Shown piece after piece: positions 1-17,792 of a stretch of DNA of 64,000 nucleotides. The position numbers were made by a program, and so were the translations under genes. The DNA is from Halichondria panicea (Eukaryota > Porifera > Demospongiae > Suberitida > Halichondriidae). Where the stretch lies: positions 5,008,412 through 5,072,411 of the forward strand of contig NC_087385.1 in NCBI RefSeq assembly GCF_963675165.1, given 5' to 3'. Under the pieces are notes generated by a model. That model was not told where the DNA came from and did not search any database. It saw only the letters and a program-made list of their open reading frames with translations. Every line of letters begins with the position of its first letter. The stretch's first letter is position 1.

Positions 1-947
1 TCAACGCTTTTTGTTGATGTTGCAAAGATTCTGCAAAACACACTGTATGGCTGGCTACCTTACAGGGAATAAGTTTGTAAACCACCTTAGTTTACAATCA
101 TATTAATAACACAATGCGTGTGTAATCATGAACTAGTATAGAACAATATCTCGGTAGTAAGAGTGCATCATTGCGAAAGGTACTAAAATGGTAACCTAGC
201 AATGATTAAGGAAAGTGTGGAGTAAGCACAAAGGAGGGAGCATAGTGCTGCTCAGCTGCAGTAAATGCTCAGCTGCAGTAAATAGCCAGATGTTGTACAA
301 GTGTGCATGATCTTAGGGGGCCCTCCACTAATGTGGTAATAGTTGCTAAGCAATTATGTGCTTACACACGTCACAGTGCTCACACCATCCTTTCATGATA
401 ATATGATGATAACCAGAAGTACACCAATCCACCCTAATCCAGAAGCTAACAGCCATGATTTCACCTACCACGTAAGTAGGAAATCACATTCTACTATGAC
501 TGCCACTGTAATGGCTCTCTTAGACTAGTGCATGCTCACTTTGATATACAGAGGATTTCAGGTTGGTTGACTGTTAGTCACGACCACACTGTGTGTTTCT
601 TCCTACTAATGCAATAGTGGTACTTTTAATTAACTAACAGTCAACCAACTTGAAATCCTCTGCACTGTAAACTGCTGCAGAATGCACTGCACAAGTATGT
701 GTGTGCCGAGTACTTTACAGTGATGGCCATGTTTGCAATAATCACAGCAGCTAGCTGAACAAGCATGGTTTGGTGGTATACTGGAAGTATGGTTTGCTAG
801 CTGGTTAATTGTTTACAAAGCTAGCTCACCTTTTGTTCTGGAAGATGACACTTTGATAATAGCATCATGCACAGCTTGCTCTCCCTGCAAGAGGTCCTCC
901 GTTAAGTCTAGAGCTCTGCGCTTAAACATCTCACTTGCTGCAACAAT
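1..947 (-). CDS. Unrecognised gene, two 3'-ward exons (partial)
   Basis: I see a minus-strand exon at 830-947, preceded by a CAG acceptor (complement of 948-950) and followed by an AAAAG|GTGAGC donor at 830/829. Its 118 bp are open for 39 codons rich in charged and hydrophobic residues, including LDLTEDLLQGEQAVHDAI, which looks like a helix or coiled coil. A second acceptor (complement of 31-33) would start an exon at 30 that runs off the window. It joins in the same phase and gives ESLQHQQKAL. No family was recognised. The 5' exons would lie between 948 and 1413, facing the RCC1/BTB gene head to head. The call rests only on splice signals, frame and composition. Confidence 0.4.
549..662. repeat. 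Inverted-repeat element, family A copy 1
   Basis: Long terminal inverted repeats start AGAGGATTTCAGGTTGGTTG on the left and end with the near-perfect complement on the right, separated by about 55 bp. The same termini recur at 20200-20288, so this is a dispersed MITE-like family. No clear target-site duplication was seen. Confidence 0.75.
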
Positions 948-1413
948 CTGTATTTACTTTAATGGTTGGTTCCTGAATCCTGAGGTTAACAGTATATATG
1001 GCAAATTGATGATCTCTAACCACGTGTAGACTGGAGGCAACGCCTTCTTTTATCAAAAGGGGTGTGTCCGAAAACAAATTTCGCTAAGATAGAAATGTAA
1101 AGTGCAAATTTCGGAGGTGTGGCAGCATGCATGCCTGGGCTAGCTGGTCTGCTGGTACATGGTAAACATAGAAGCTCATGAGCTAGCTAGCTGTGAAGAG
1201 GAGACACTATAAACAATTGAATATTGGCTGCTCTACTGAATGTGCTCCCCAGGATCCACTCAAGATGCATGTGTGATTGTCAAGCTGGGCACATTTATAA
1301 CATTAATAAAACTTTGACCTGAGATAATTAAAAGTGGGTGAGTTTGGTGCACCTACTATATTTGTCGTCTGTTTTAGTCACTGTTGTGGGTTATGCATCC
1401 TTGTGGTTGATTC
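948..1413. promoter_or_regulatory. Divergent intergenic region
   Basis: This gap lies between the minus-strand exon at 830-947 and the first coding exon of the RCC1/BTB gene. It probably holds 5' exons or UTRs of both and a shared promoter. A good acceptor (GTTTTAG) ends at 1377 and could start the second, coding exon of the RCC1/BTB transcript. I see no TATA box that I trust. Confidence 0.35.
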
Positions 1414-7973
<6,560 letters not shown>

Positions 7974-8570
7974 CTTTTTAACCCATGACTCAATAGGAAT
8001 TATCACGATATAAGATTGTGATTTTTTAAGCATTCAGTCAAGATTATGTACTTTCAATACTTATTTCAAACTATTTATTTCATTGTTTCAACCTGTTGAA
8101 CATAACTGTTAAAATTAACAAATTACATCATTTGCTTTCACTGATCGTGGAGCTATAGCTAGCTTTGTAGGGCATTATGTAACCACCTTGATACCATAGT
8201 GTAGTCTCATGAATCAGCTGCCCTTCCTATAGGGGAGGAAGGGCGGCTGATTCATGAGACTAACCATAGTGTTGTGTACATATAAGTATGATGTTTGCAT
8301 AACTTCGATTCCATACCCACTTTCTAATAAACAAATTCACACTTTAGAAAAAAATAATGTTATTTTTACCAATTGAGCTGACATAATGAAATGGAAATGA
8401 TAGGGAAAACCCATGCTTGCTGTTAAGGTACATTCTAATGGAGTTAGTCCCCTCAGATTACAAAACCAGCAAAGCATTTTGTAACTATAAAACTATGGCA
8501 GTCAGATAGGTTAGCTCAGAAAAATAAGACACCTAAAAAGAAGAAAGTTTCAAAGCACAAAATTACAAAC
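7974..8570. other. Intergenic region with possible poly(A) signal
   Basis: This gap lies between the RCC1/BTB stop codon and the first TNF-like gene. AATAAA at 8326-8331 is the best candidate poly(A) signal for the upstream gene. A small foldback element sits at 8202-8262. No TATA box was recognised ahead of 8571. Confidence 0.5.
8202..8262. mobile_element. 61-bp foldback element with 9-bp target-site duplication
   Basis: The element begins TAGTCTCATGAATCAGC and ends with the complement. Its arms extend into GCCCTTCC / GGAAGGGC, so almost the whole element is a hairpin. It is flanked by perfect direct repeats ACCATAGTG at 8193-8201 and 8263-8271. A 9-bp duplication is typical of Mutator-like elements. 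Confidence 0.8.
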
Positions 8571-9776
8571 ATGAGTACATCACAAACGATCAGCGAAGAT
8601 CTTCATAAAGGCAAGCAACTTGCCGATGGAAAGAACCCCAACGGACACTTCTGCAGCAACAAACTGAAAATTTTCCTCGGTTCTGTTGTTGTGATAGCCG
8701 TTGTTGCTCTGTTTGCAGCAGTGTGTGCAGTTGCAGCTGTTCTTTCAGTTTCAAGAAGTAGTAGCACACCAGTTGCTGGAGATACAGTCGCAAACCTGGA
8801 GAAAAAAGCAGCAATGTTTAACGAGGTATGTGTTTATACACTTGTTTACATTTTGCATGCATGTGATATTGTGTCTCCTCATGCAGCTGGTCCGCAGTCG
8901 CAGATCTGAGCGAGGACGTGCCTCCATGCAGGGGAGGAGGATGAATAGCAACAACAGAGAGAACTCTTGCTACTCTCTAATGACCAATGATGTAAGCATA
9001 ATTATAATCTTCCACGTAGCTTAGGGACTGTAATCACATTACTATTGATCAAAATAATTGATTATGTTGCGGTGTTTCCATGTACAGTCTCATCCAGCTG
9101 CCCACATCACTGGACAGGGTGCAAAGTGGAATGTAAGGAACATTCCCTCTCCAAGCAATCCAGGTATATTCCGTTTAGTGTTAGTTATAGCATGTGACCG
9201 ACCATGCACAAAGATCTTATGACACCCACTGCCTAATATTTTTTCGTCACAGATCCATCTGTCTCAGCCGATGCATGGGGCTACCAGTCACACTGGATGT
9301 GCACAGAAGGAAGGGGAGCTTTTGTGGATGGTGGAATGTACTTTAATCAGACCGATAAAAAGCTTTACGTGCCGAAGTGTGGATACTACTATGTATCCAG
9401 CCAGATGTTTTTTGACTACATACAAACTGCCCAGCATCAGTTTGTACTGCACCAACTCACAGTAGAGAGAAACTGCGGCGAGGAGGAAGACACACTGCAG
9501 CTAGAGTCTATATCCTCTCTTGGTGAAACGAATAAGATGTCGAAAACTTCAACTTTCTTAGGAGATATTGTGCAAATTTGTGCAGGAGGAAAGATCTCGA
9601 TGAATGTTCCAGTCAAAGAAGACAGATCTCCATGTTGCCCAGGTGGTATGGACACCATAACTTACTTCTCAGCATATCTAATGAAAGAAATGAAATGTGA
9701 ATGGAGCAAAGCTCGAATGCTCTCCAATCCTCCGACACAGCAAGACTATGATCGTTATTACAATACTAATCAATGA
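8571..9776 (+). CDS. TNF-superfamily-like ligand 1 (type II membrane)
   Basis: Four exons (8571-8825, 8887-8991, 9088-9163, 9253-9776) encode 319 residues with consistent phases. A short cytoplasmic N-terminus is followed by one hydrophobic segment (residues ~33-58) and no cleavable signal, giving type II topology. A basic stretch RSRRSERGR at ~88-96 could be a furin-type shedding site. The extracellular TNF homology domain starts at residue ~121 with SHPAAHITG, matching the AAHITG/AAHLTG first strand of TNF ligands. It continues with CGYYYVSSQ, equivalent to the GLYYVYSQ strand. Two further ligands of the same exon plan lie next door. The receptor and signalling output are unknown. A C1q-like fold is the main alternative, but the type II anchor and AAHITG favour TNF. 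Confidence 0.8.
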
Positions 9777-10237
9777 ACATAGTAGTTTTCAAACCCCCTC
9801 TTCTATATATTCATAATCATTTTTTTAACTATTCATGTAATTATTGATGTAAGTATGTATGCAATAATTTAATTTATGTATAATTATTCTAATGTACAAG
9901 TACCATCACATGCTAATTTCACATAACGTTGTATCTGAACAAGCTCAAGAGCCAGTGCGCATGCTGTGTTGCAAAGACATAAATTAAGAAAGTGAATGTA
10001 TTTGTTGACTTTGGGAATTAAGGGTCGAATGCAAATAAATAGGGAATAAGCAATTTTTTATACATATCAACATGTACACTCACTGCGTTTAGTTAATGTA
10101 ACATTAGGGGGGAAATCTATTAACCATGTTGACTACAAACTTTTATTTACTCATAACTTGGGAGGCTTTCAGTATAGTGCTCTCACTACTACCAGAACGA
10201 GAAATGATTGCACTTCAAAGTGCTATTACTCTTAGCG

Positions 10238-10313
10238 TAGCCTCGTTCCAAGCATTATGCATTGTGATATTAGTTTCCCCCTTTCTTTGGGGGCCTGCAT
10301 GGAATTGAGGCTA
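10238..10313. repeat. Small foldback element
   Basis: TAGCCTCGTTCCA pairs with TGGAATTGAGGCTA across about 76 bp. No target-site duplication was identified. Confidence 0.5.
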
Positions 10314-10973
10314 GTCTATACCAAATGGAACTTATGAATAATTATATAGCTGATACATGTATATATCTATTAAGACGACAATTGCAACCTAACTATCAGT
10401 CGGAAATTACACAGTCATACTTCCCTACATACTATCAGAACTGATATGCAATTTCCCAAATTTGCTGCAAGCTGTAAACAGTTTAAGTGAAACAGTGGGT
10501 TGAATCAAAGGCACAAACAACTAACCGATAATAATGAGTAAGCATTCTAATCCTATATTTGAAAGTGGAAGTTACGTGTAGGTACTGAATGCATTGGGAA
10601 TGGTGGATAGTGGAAATGGGACGGCAATTGCTATAAAATATACTGATAGAAATTATGGGGAAAACTAATAATCGATACTGTTAGCAAAACAAACCTTATC
10701 ATTAGTTATTTGGTATTTTATAGGAAGTAAAAGCGTGATAATTAACATACATGTTTATACGTTGGACACCACCAGAGATGTATGTGTGTGCATTCTTTCA
10801 GGAACACTGAAAGCACACTATCTGGTAGTAACCATTTGACCACAAACTAAACCCCACACTCTCCCTGTACACAAACACCGCTCTTCTCTGTAATTCCTGA
10901 CAGCTGAATGCATTAACTACTACTCCCAAAGCCTCCCACATCCAGAGCGAGTAGGGCAATGACTATAAAAGAG

Positions 10974-10980
10974 AGAAAAC
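10974..10980 (+). promoter_or_regulatory. TATA box of TNF-like gene 2
   Basis: TATAAAA lies 101 bp before the ATG at 11075, which would leave a 5' UTR of about 70 bp. It is the clearest core-promoter motif in this part of the window. Confidence 0.55.
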
Positions 10981-11074
10981 AATTGAGAAGAGTCAGACCA
11001 GCAGCTGCTCTACAAAAAACAAGTCTTACCAAGTCAACAAATCTCTTCAAGCTCATCACACCGATCAAGGAATC

Positions 11075-12118
11075 ATGACCTGCTCTCCGAAGCTAATACT
11101 ACTGGTTGCTCTCTTCGTAGCTGTTGCTACAGCTGCACCTTCCGTGAAGGATGATTCTGCAAAGGAGCTCAAGCAAAAATTACCGGTGAGATAAAACCTC
11201 ACAATGGCTCAAAATGCATGTGTTAGGAATGTGCACGAGAGTGCATGCATGCTGACTCAGGTCAAATAGTAATTTAGGATGGTTTCCTTTTTTCACAGGT
11301 GACGGAAGATGAAGTTGTTATTGTACAAAGAAGGACGCCAAATTACGGCAGATCCAGAGGGCATGCCACACCTTGTAACTCAACGAAAACAAACAATGTG
11401 AGTACAGGAATGCTATATAAACGCTTCAGGGGATGCCCTAGGCATTGTTTTGCTGCATTTTATGATGGAAATTACCCAAAAAATATTCCTAACATGCAGT
11501 CTTTCCCTGCTGCTCACATAATTGGATTCTCTGAGCTATGGAGTACTCAGGACCCATCAAGTAAGTCGATACGTCGATATGGCACTGAATATAGTAACTC
11601 TATAATTTTGATGTTAGTCACCAACAATATATATACGCTGCAATTTAGATGTTAGTCAACTACATTTTTAATTTTGCAATTCCTTTGCAGACGAAGCATA
11701 CCGTAACACCCACTGGCGTTGTGATCGAGAGAGTGCATTCGTTGATGGAGGGATGATTTTCAGGCAAGACAACAAGAAATTATACGTCCCAGAATGTGGC
11801 TACTACTACGTTTCCAGCCAAGTACAATTTGGACAATACACTGCAGGGAAACCATCGATATATGCTCAACATCAGCTTTTCGTTGAGACTAATTGCCCCC
11901 ATGGGAGCAGAGAGATTCGCACCAATGCCTATGCCACCACTGATACAACCGAGTGGGTCGCAACCACCTTCACAGGGAGGCTGTTCAAAATCTGCGCAGG
12001 GGGTACCATTTATGTTAAGATTCCAACAGGATCAAATCGAGCATGCTGCCCATACGGTAAACGAGACGGAACATTCTTCTCAGCACATCTTGTTCGAGCA
12101 CTTAACTGCAATCAGTAG
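11075..12118 (+). CDS. TNF-superfamily-like ligand 2 (signal-peptide start)
   Basis: Four exons (11075-11185, 11299-11397, 11500-11560, 11691-12118) encode 232 residues. Unlike its two neighbours it starts directly with a hydrophobic run (LILLVALFVAVATAAPS) that ends in small residues, so it looks like a cleavable signal peptide and a secreted ligand. The TNF homology domain begins with SFPAAHIIG in exon 3 and continues in exon 4 with FVDGGMIF and CGYYYVSSQ. The exon plan matches ligands 1 and 3: a short exon with the first strand, then one long terminal exon. Ligand 3 converges on it, with 216 bp between the stop codons. Receptor and role are unknown. Confidence 0.78.
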
Positions 12119-12334
12119 CATTACCTCACTATAGTTTCATGTAACTGTGTTGTGTTTGTACAGTAGCTACAGTCTGTTAATTATATCTATGTTTGTATAA
12201 TTGTATTGCTTGCAAAAAAATATTTGAAGTTGACTTTTAATTTGCATAATTGACACAAAAAGTGCAGATAATTATCACTATTACAAGACATTTCAGTACA
12301 AGACAATAATATAAAAGTGTGCATAGAGTTTAGT

Positions 12335-13499
12335 TTATTGATCGTGACTATGGTCTGGGTTGTCCATAGTTGTCTTTGGGGGCCAGTGGCAGGAAGTCTC
12401 GGTAACAAGAACAGCTGTCAGAAACGTGGCATGGTCGTCTCCTCTCGGAAACAGATCATTGTTATGAGTCTCAGGAATCTCCACCCACACCGTACCACCT
12501 CGGCAGAGCTTAACAATGTCACTAGCAAAGGTAGTGGTGGCATTTCCAGAGTGAACAGTTGCTAGGCCCATTACCAAGAGAGCATTGTCTTCTGTCCAGT
12601 CTTGACAGTTTCGCATGAACTTGAGAAGGTGCTTGACATTAGCATAACTATTAACCCTAGTAGAAACGTACTCGAACAAAATCTGACTGGATATATGATA
12701 GTACCCGCACTTTGGAACGTGCAGTTTTTTCTCTAAATGATCAAAACTCATCCCTCCATCGACAAACGCATGAACAAGGTGGTTTGGCTTATGAGGGTCT
12801 ATGTCTGAACATGTCCACTTCTGTTTGTATCCAGGTATCATGGAAGCTGTGGATGAAAAAAGATGTGTATAATACAATATATTAAGCCACTTAAAAATAT
12901 TAAGTACTTACATCCATCGGGCTTGTCAAAACGACCACGACCTTTGATATGTGCAGCAGGAATAGTCTAAAAATGGGAAGAAGAAGATCATTAGTATACT
13001 GGCATTTTGCATTCCAGAAATGTTTCCTTACATCATTTTCGTAGCTGTAACAGTTGACCTCATTAGTGGAGTGACTGCTTGAACCTTTAGAACAAAGAAA
13101 ACACATTACACTGGGTAGTATACACGTACACAGTGTTAGCCACTTACTTGTGCCTCCTCTAGTCAATGGTACGGCTCTCTGGTGACGGCTACGCTTGTTA
13201 ACCTGAGAGCAAAGGACAATAAAATTCACTCAAACAATTTGGTTATGAATCTACTTAACGCAATGAGCTTAACCACATGACAGAGCAAATTTTACCTTAG
13301 GCTCAGATGCAGCAAAGGAGTTATCTTGTGATTCAAACTCCACCGATCTCTTGTGATTGACTATGGCGTTGTCCTCTGCTACTGAACTGGAGACAGGGTG
13401 GCTTAGAGATACGAAGCAAATTATGGCTACAGCTGCAGCGACAGTTGCCACAACACCCACACATAGCTTGCTTTTCATTGAGAATTTTCTTCCACTCAT
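12335..13499 (-). CDS. TNF-superfamily-like ligand 3 (type II membrane)
   Basis: Five minus-strand exons (13296-13499, 13148-13202, 13032-13084, 12912-12966, 12335-12846) encode 292 residues. The start at 13499 (MSGRKFSMKSK) gives a short basic cytoplasmic tail and a hydrophobic anchor at residues ~12-33. An upstream in-frame ATG at 13571 would add 24 residues. A basic motif NKRSRHQR follows at ~70-77. The ligand domain opens with TIPAAHIKG and has FVDGGMSF and CGYYHISSQ. The stem is split into more small exons than in the plus-strand copies. The TAA stop overlaps an AATAAA hexamer. It is clearly a paralogue of the two preceding genes. Confidence 0.78.
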
Positions 13500-15560
13500 T
13501 TTCTGTACATTGGAAAATAATGAGATAATACTACAGAGGATTTGAACACATTTTTGGGGCCTTGCATGCAACGGGTAAGAAAGAAGTTTGCAAGGAAGTC
13601 ACAATGACATACAATCTGCAGCAGGTGATCTAATCCAACTACTATGAATACACTCTATATATTGATCTCATCAGATTCGATTTTAAGCTGCACTGCATTG
13701 AGATATGCAAGCAGGAGTTGAATAGCTGTGCAGTACATACCTATTTTGATAGTTGTTGCTAGAAGAACTGGATCAGATAATCTCAAAGTGGTGAGTCCTG
13801 TAGTATTTTCAAGAAGTGCATGTAAACAGTAAACACATCATAGAAAGATCAAGTGTTCTTAGTAGTAGTACTACACCGCATGCAGATAGGTGTAGCCATG
13901 GAGATACTCAACCCAACACTGGGCTAATTGGACGAAAAATTCAGCAGAAGCAACCTCAATTCAAAATAGAAAATACTCCAAAACAAACCTTGTAGTATTG
14001 GTTGGTTTGGTGTAGAGATGAGTTTCTTCTCTTTGAAAATTTTCCTTCTCCTGATGGAACCTCCTTGCAGCTGGAACTGAACTGAAGCATTTGCAGGCCT
14101 CTTTAAATAGTCGTCCTGCACTCCTGCTCCCATACTTTGCTAATGAGGCGACACACTGCACGGCATTTCCACAATGTGTTGAAAGTACACTCGGAGATAA
14201 TGACTCTGAATAGCATCTCATATGAATTAATAAAACAGTGACGTTTTAGGCTTAATTGAAGTGGGCGTTTCCAGCATTTCTAGGAACCATACTGGAATAC
14301 CAGGAAGCGAGCTGGAGGTAGTCACATGATAAGTTTGCTGATAAACAACACCTCAGGGAGAAAAACTAACACAGGTGGTGTTCATGATTCATGTTTCAGC
14401 AATTGATGATGACGCCACTAATTACAGCTCAATAGGGATGAAAGAGTCTGACACTGATTCATAAACATATCGTATGGGATTGGGGTGTGACATAATCACA
14501 TTCACCACGAGCTACATTAGTCATTGCATTGCCCAAGGCTATGAAATCAAACCACAATTATGATAATTCTAGAGGTAAATGTGGTAAGCATCAGTTTCAG
14601 CTTGCAGAAAATTTTTCTTAATCATACATGTACACTGTACAACAAGATGCTCTGGAGAGCACTCACCCAGTGCACGTTGGTGTAATTAGCAAGTGTATTG
14701 CTGGCACATGACAGACCACTTGTTTTCTTTTCCTCGCAACCTGGAATTGAGGTGAACTCGTCTATATAATAGGAATAATTTAAAGGAATAATCGCTCGTG
14801 ACCCTAGAAATCCACGACATCCGATCGAGGATCGCCTACAAGTTTCAGGTATTATTTTTCAGCCCCTGTTTTGTTTTATCAGCAGCTAAAGCAGTCTATG
14901 AAAGAGTCTAGTTCGCTCAAACAGCTCCTTTTTTGTCCACCAACACAACAAACCGACCGACACACTAATCACTCTTACCCCTGCAGAAGCAAATAGTGAC
15001 CATTCTATGCATGGACTAATCAGTGTGATCTCCCAGACTTTGACAGTCAGCACGTGGAAGCCATGCACATGCAGTTTTAAAAACACATGTACGCCCCCTT
15101 TTTAAAAAACATCGAGTACACAGTAAGTAGAAGCCATGCAGCATGCAGTTTCATAAGCAATTACAGCACAAACACGCGATAACATCTAATCTTCAGTTTT
15201 ATAGCCTGTGAACCAAATACCACCATGAGGCAGAACCTCGGCAAACGCCTCCCGCAAAGCTGGAGTACAAGTATTATTTGATCTTTGATACCAGAAAAAC
15301 AGGTGCTCCTTGTAAATGAGAACCATAGCAGTGCTTTCTATGCCAACTATAATTACTATTTGTAACCGAAGGTTGCCAATATCAGTAAGATTGCCTCAAA
15401 CCACGATAAAAGCACAGCAGATAACATAGTCCAACAACACATTGTATAGCATGTGTGTACGTGCAATTAAGGCATAATCTAAATAATAATTTCAAAGGCT
15501 ACTGATTTTACTAAACAGCCTTCACAATAAAAAAAAAAGTTCAACTAGTCCAGAGAAACA

Positions 15561-15660
15561 GGGAAGAAGTGTATGGTCGAAATCAAGGTTATTATAATTT
15601 TTTTGCCTCAGGCCAGGGAAGAAGTGTATGGTCAAAATTAAATTTCTTTGCCTCAGGCCA
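15561..15660. repeat. Imperfect two-copy direct repeat
   Basis: GGGAAGAAGTGTATGGTC ... TTGCCTCAGGCCA occurs twice in tandem (15561-15613 and 15616-15660) with slightly different spacers. Confidence 0.75.
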
Positions 15661-16067
15661 TTAATGTGCTAATAGGATTCAGACACACACATGATCACGT
15701 ACATAGTTCAAATCTCTGTGGGAGGTAGGGAAGAAAATATCCAATCTATTCATCAACGAAATACATATACACATGCACATGCACAGCCAACGAGACCATA
15801 GTACACATTTTATATGGGGTCACATGAGACGAAACACAGAGGGGTGTTGGAGGGCCACCTGGTTTCTTGGTAATCGGAATTCATCTCTGATCAATTATTG
15901 GAATGCAGCAGTAAGTTCAATAGAGTTAGAACAAGGAAAGAGTTGTTTATTATTGAGATTTCTTGGTAAATATATTCATGCCCGTACCTACAGGAGAACA
16001 GCTGTGCGTGTATGAGCAATATTACACAACATAACAAAGCCCACATATGGGCACCTCTGAATATAGG

Positions 16068-16340
16068 AGCTCATTTTTACGCTTAAGTCATTATCACACT
16101 TAAGGTACAGACCAGTAGCACACAATTAGCTCATTTTTACGCTTGAGGTACAGACCAGTAGCACACAATCAACTCATTTCACGCTTAAGGTACAGACCAG
16201 TAGCACACAATCAACTAGGGGACGACAGACAGGTCACAACACAAAGCTATACCTAACGGTATATGTACAGTACCAATCAACTAGGGGACGACAGACAGGT
16301 CACAACACACAGCTATACCTAACGGCATATGTACAGTACC
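16068..16340. repeat. Two adjoining tandem-repeat arrays
   Basis: Unit A (AGCTCATTTTTACGCTT ... GGTACAGACCAGTAGCACAC) occurs three times at about 16068, 16128 and 16172, with period ~42-60. Unit B (66 bp, CAATCAACTAGGGGACGACA ...) follows as two nearly identical copies at 16208-16273 and 16274-16340. No coding potential was seen. Confidence 0.85.
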
Positions 16341-17792
16341 TATAATTGTATACTGCCATGGCTTTATAATTATGTTAATTACGCAATACATTAATTATTT
16401 GTCTTAAACAATTGTATGCAAAAGCTGATCAATAACCACTAGTGACAAGTACAGACTCAGTCTAATGTATACACTTATTAGTTTCAGGACAGCTGAAAGA
16501 TTCTGTGGGCTTAGATTTTATGATTTGTTTATCAAATTCATCATTTCTTTGATGTGGCCACTGCATCTGCACTATCCACCCCATTCAGCTAAAAAGGAGA
16601 TTCATAAAGAGGCTGCCCCTCACATACTTAACTAGTCACTGGTTACTATGACAATCATTAACCAGCTGAGCAGAGGGCGTATGTCATAGAAAATTACATC
16701 ACTATGACAGGCACACTATTGATTGAATTCACACAAAAGGGTTGTTCCATTGTCTTGTGAATACTGCAAGCAACACCTGTCAGACCATGACAGCTACTAC
16801 AGTCGATCTCCTATAACTAGTCTCCTAACACTATTACTCAACAAACAAGAACTGAGCACTTACCACACATAAATATTTTCATCTTCTCCACCACTTGTAG
16901 TCTAGCTGTGTGTATGCTGCATTGTCCAATAGTCCCACCTTACAGAGTGCTTGATATCAGGTTAAAACCTACAAAGAAATTGCAGGTACCGAAAAAAATC
17001 TTTGAGAAGCGAACGTACGATTACAATGATAAACTATTATCTTACAATTTATAGTCTCTCTATCGAGACCCACAGAGAGCACATAGGTACTTTTATTTAT
17101 TGTATACCAGGAAAGGTCTCTCTGAAGATGAAACTACTACAGTCATCAGATAGTACCTAGGACATCCATGGTAACCCTCTTCCATGCCAGCCAAAGGACA
17201 ACAGATGAACACAGCTCAGCTCTCCCCTAGCCTTCTCCATCTTCCTCTTCACTCACTGCTAAAGCTAAAAAATGTCTCCTGTGGGGTCTAATGTTGCATT
17301 TATAGGGCCTAGGGAGTGGATGGTAGGGATTACCCAGGTGGTTTCCCTTCTTACAACCTGCTGTACCAGCATTATTTCATTAGGGACTGTTTTACAGAGC
17401 TCATTCATTGACCAGCTATGGAGGTGAATATGGGATATGCAGGGGAGATAATTGCCATTGCTATATGGTAGTATTTGGCATTGTTTTATTACTGATGAAA
17501 ATCCCCTAATGCCTGACACACATGACGATTCGTTACATGTAGATTGGTGCAAAGGGTGCAAATCGGGCAAAACTAAATTCACGAAAGTAATGCTTGGATT
17601 CATGAAGTATAATGGAAGAATGCTAATCAAAATTAATGAATACATAAAATACGTACGTAAGAGAGTACACATAGAAATTACATTAATAAATTAGAGCACA
17701 TCCTAACACATAAATGTTTATGAAGAGTTCATCATTAACATATTGACAAACTTGAATGTAGAACACAGAGTCTGAATCAGATCAAAAAGGTT

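Larger units (their letters stand above)
9777..11074. other. Intergenic region between TNF-like genes 1 and 2
   Basis: No convincing exon was seen. AAATAAAT near 10033 may serve as a poly(A) signal. A foldback with TAGCCTCGTTCCA / TGGAATTGAGGCTA ends lies at 10238-10313. Confidence 0.5.
13500..17792. other. Gene-poor stretch
   Basis: I found no gene that I can support. Open stretches on the minus strand at 13961-14221, 15186-15346 and 17265-17672 show no recognisable motif. One minus-strand piece (16873-16953) carries splice-like ends around TIGQCSIHTARLQVVEK but could not be linked into a gene. Tandem repeats occupy 15561-15660 and 16068-16340. The 5' UTR exons of TNF-like gene 3 may lie in the first kilobase. 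Confidence 0.4.

Noticed and set aside
10126..10308. 60-codon hydrophobic open frame
   Set aside because: It overlaps a foldback element and has no start context or homology.
13961..14221. 86-codon minus-strand frame that could be a first exon with a mitochondrial-type leader
   Set aside because: Arg/Ser-rich start is suggestive but no downstream exon could be joined.
15186..15346. Minus-strand open segment with an acceptor-like end and 53 codons (…AFAEVLPHGGIWFTGYKTED, stop)
   Set aside because: No partner exon and no family match; the sequence around TAGCCTGTGAACC looks repeat-derived.
16068..16340. Possible CRISPR-like repeat array
   Set aside because: Units are adjacent without unique spacers, of unequal length, and the genome is animal; these are ordinary tandem repeats.
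17265..17694. Overlapping open frames on both strands (135 and 80 codons)
   Set aside because: No motif, no splice partners, ordinary AT-rich composition; cannot be told from chance.
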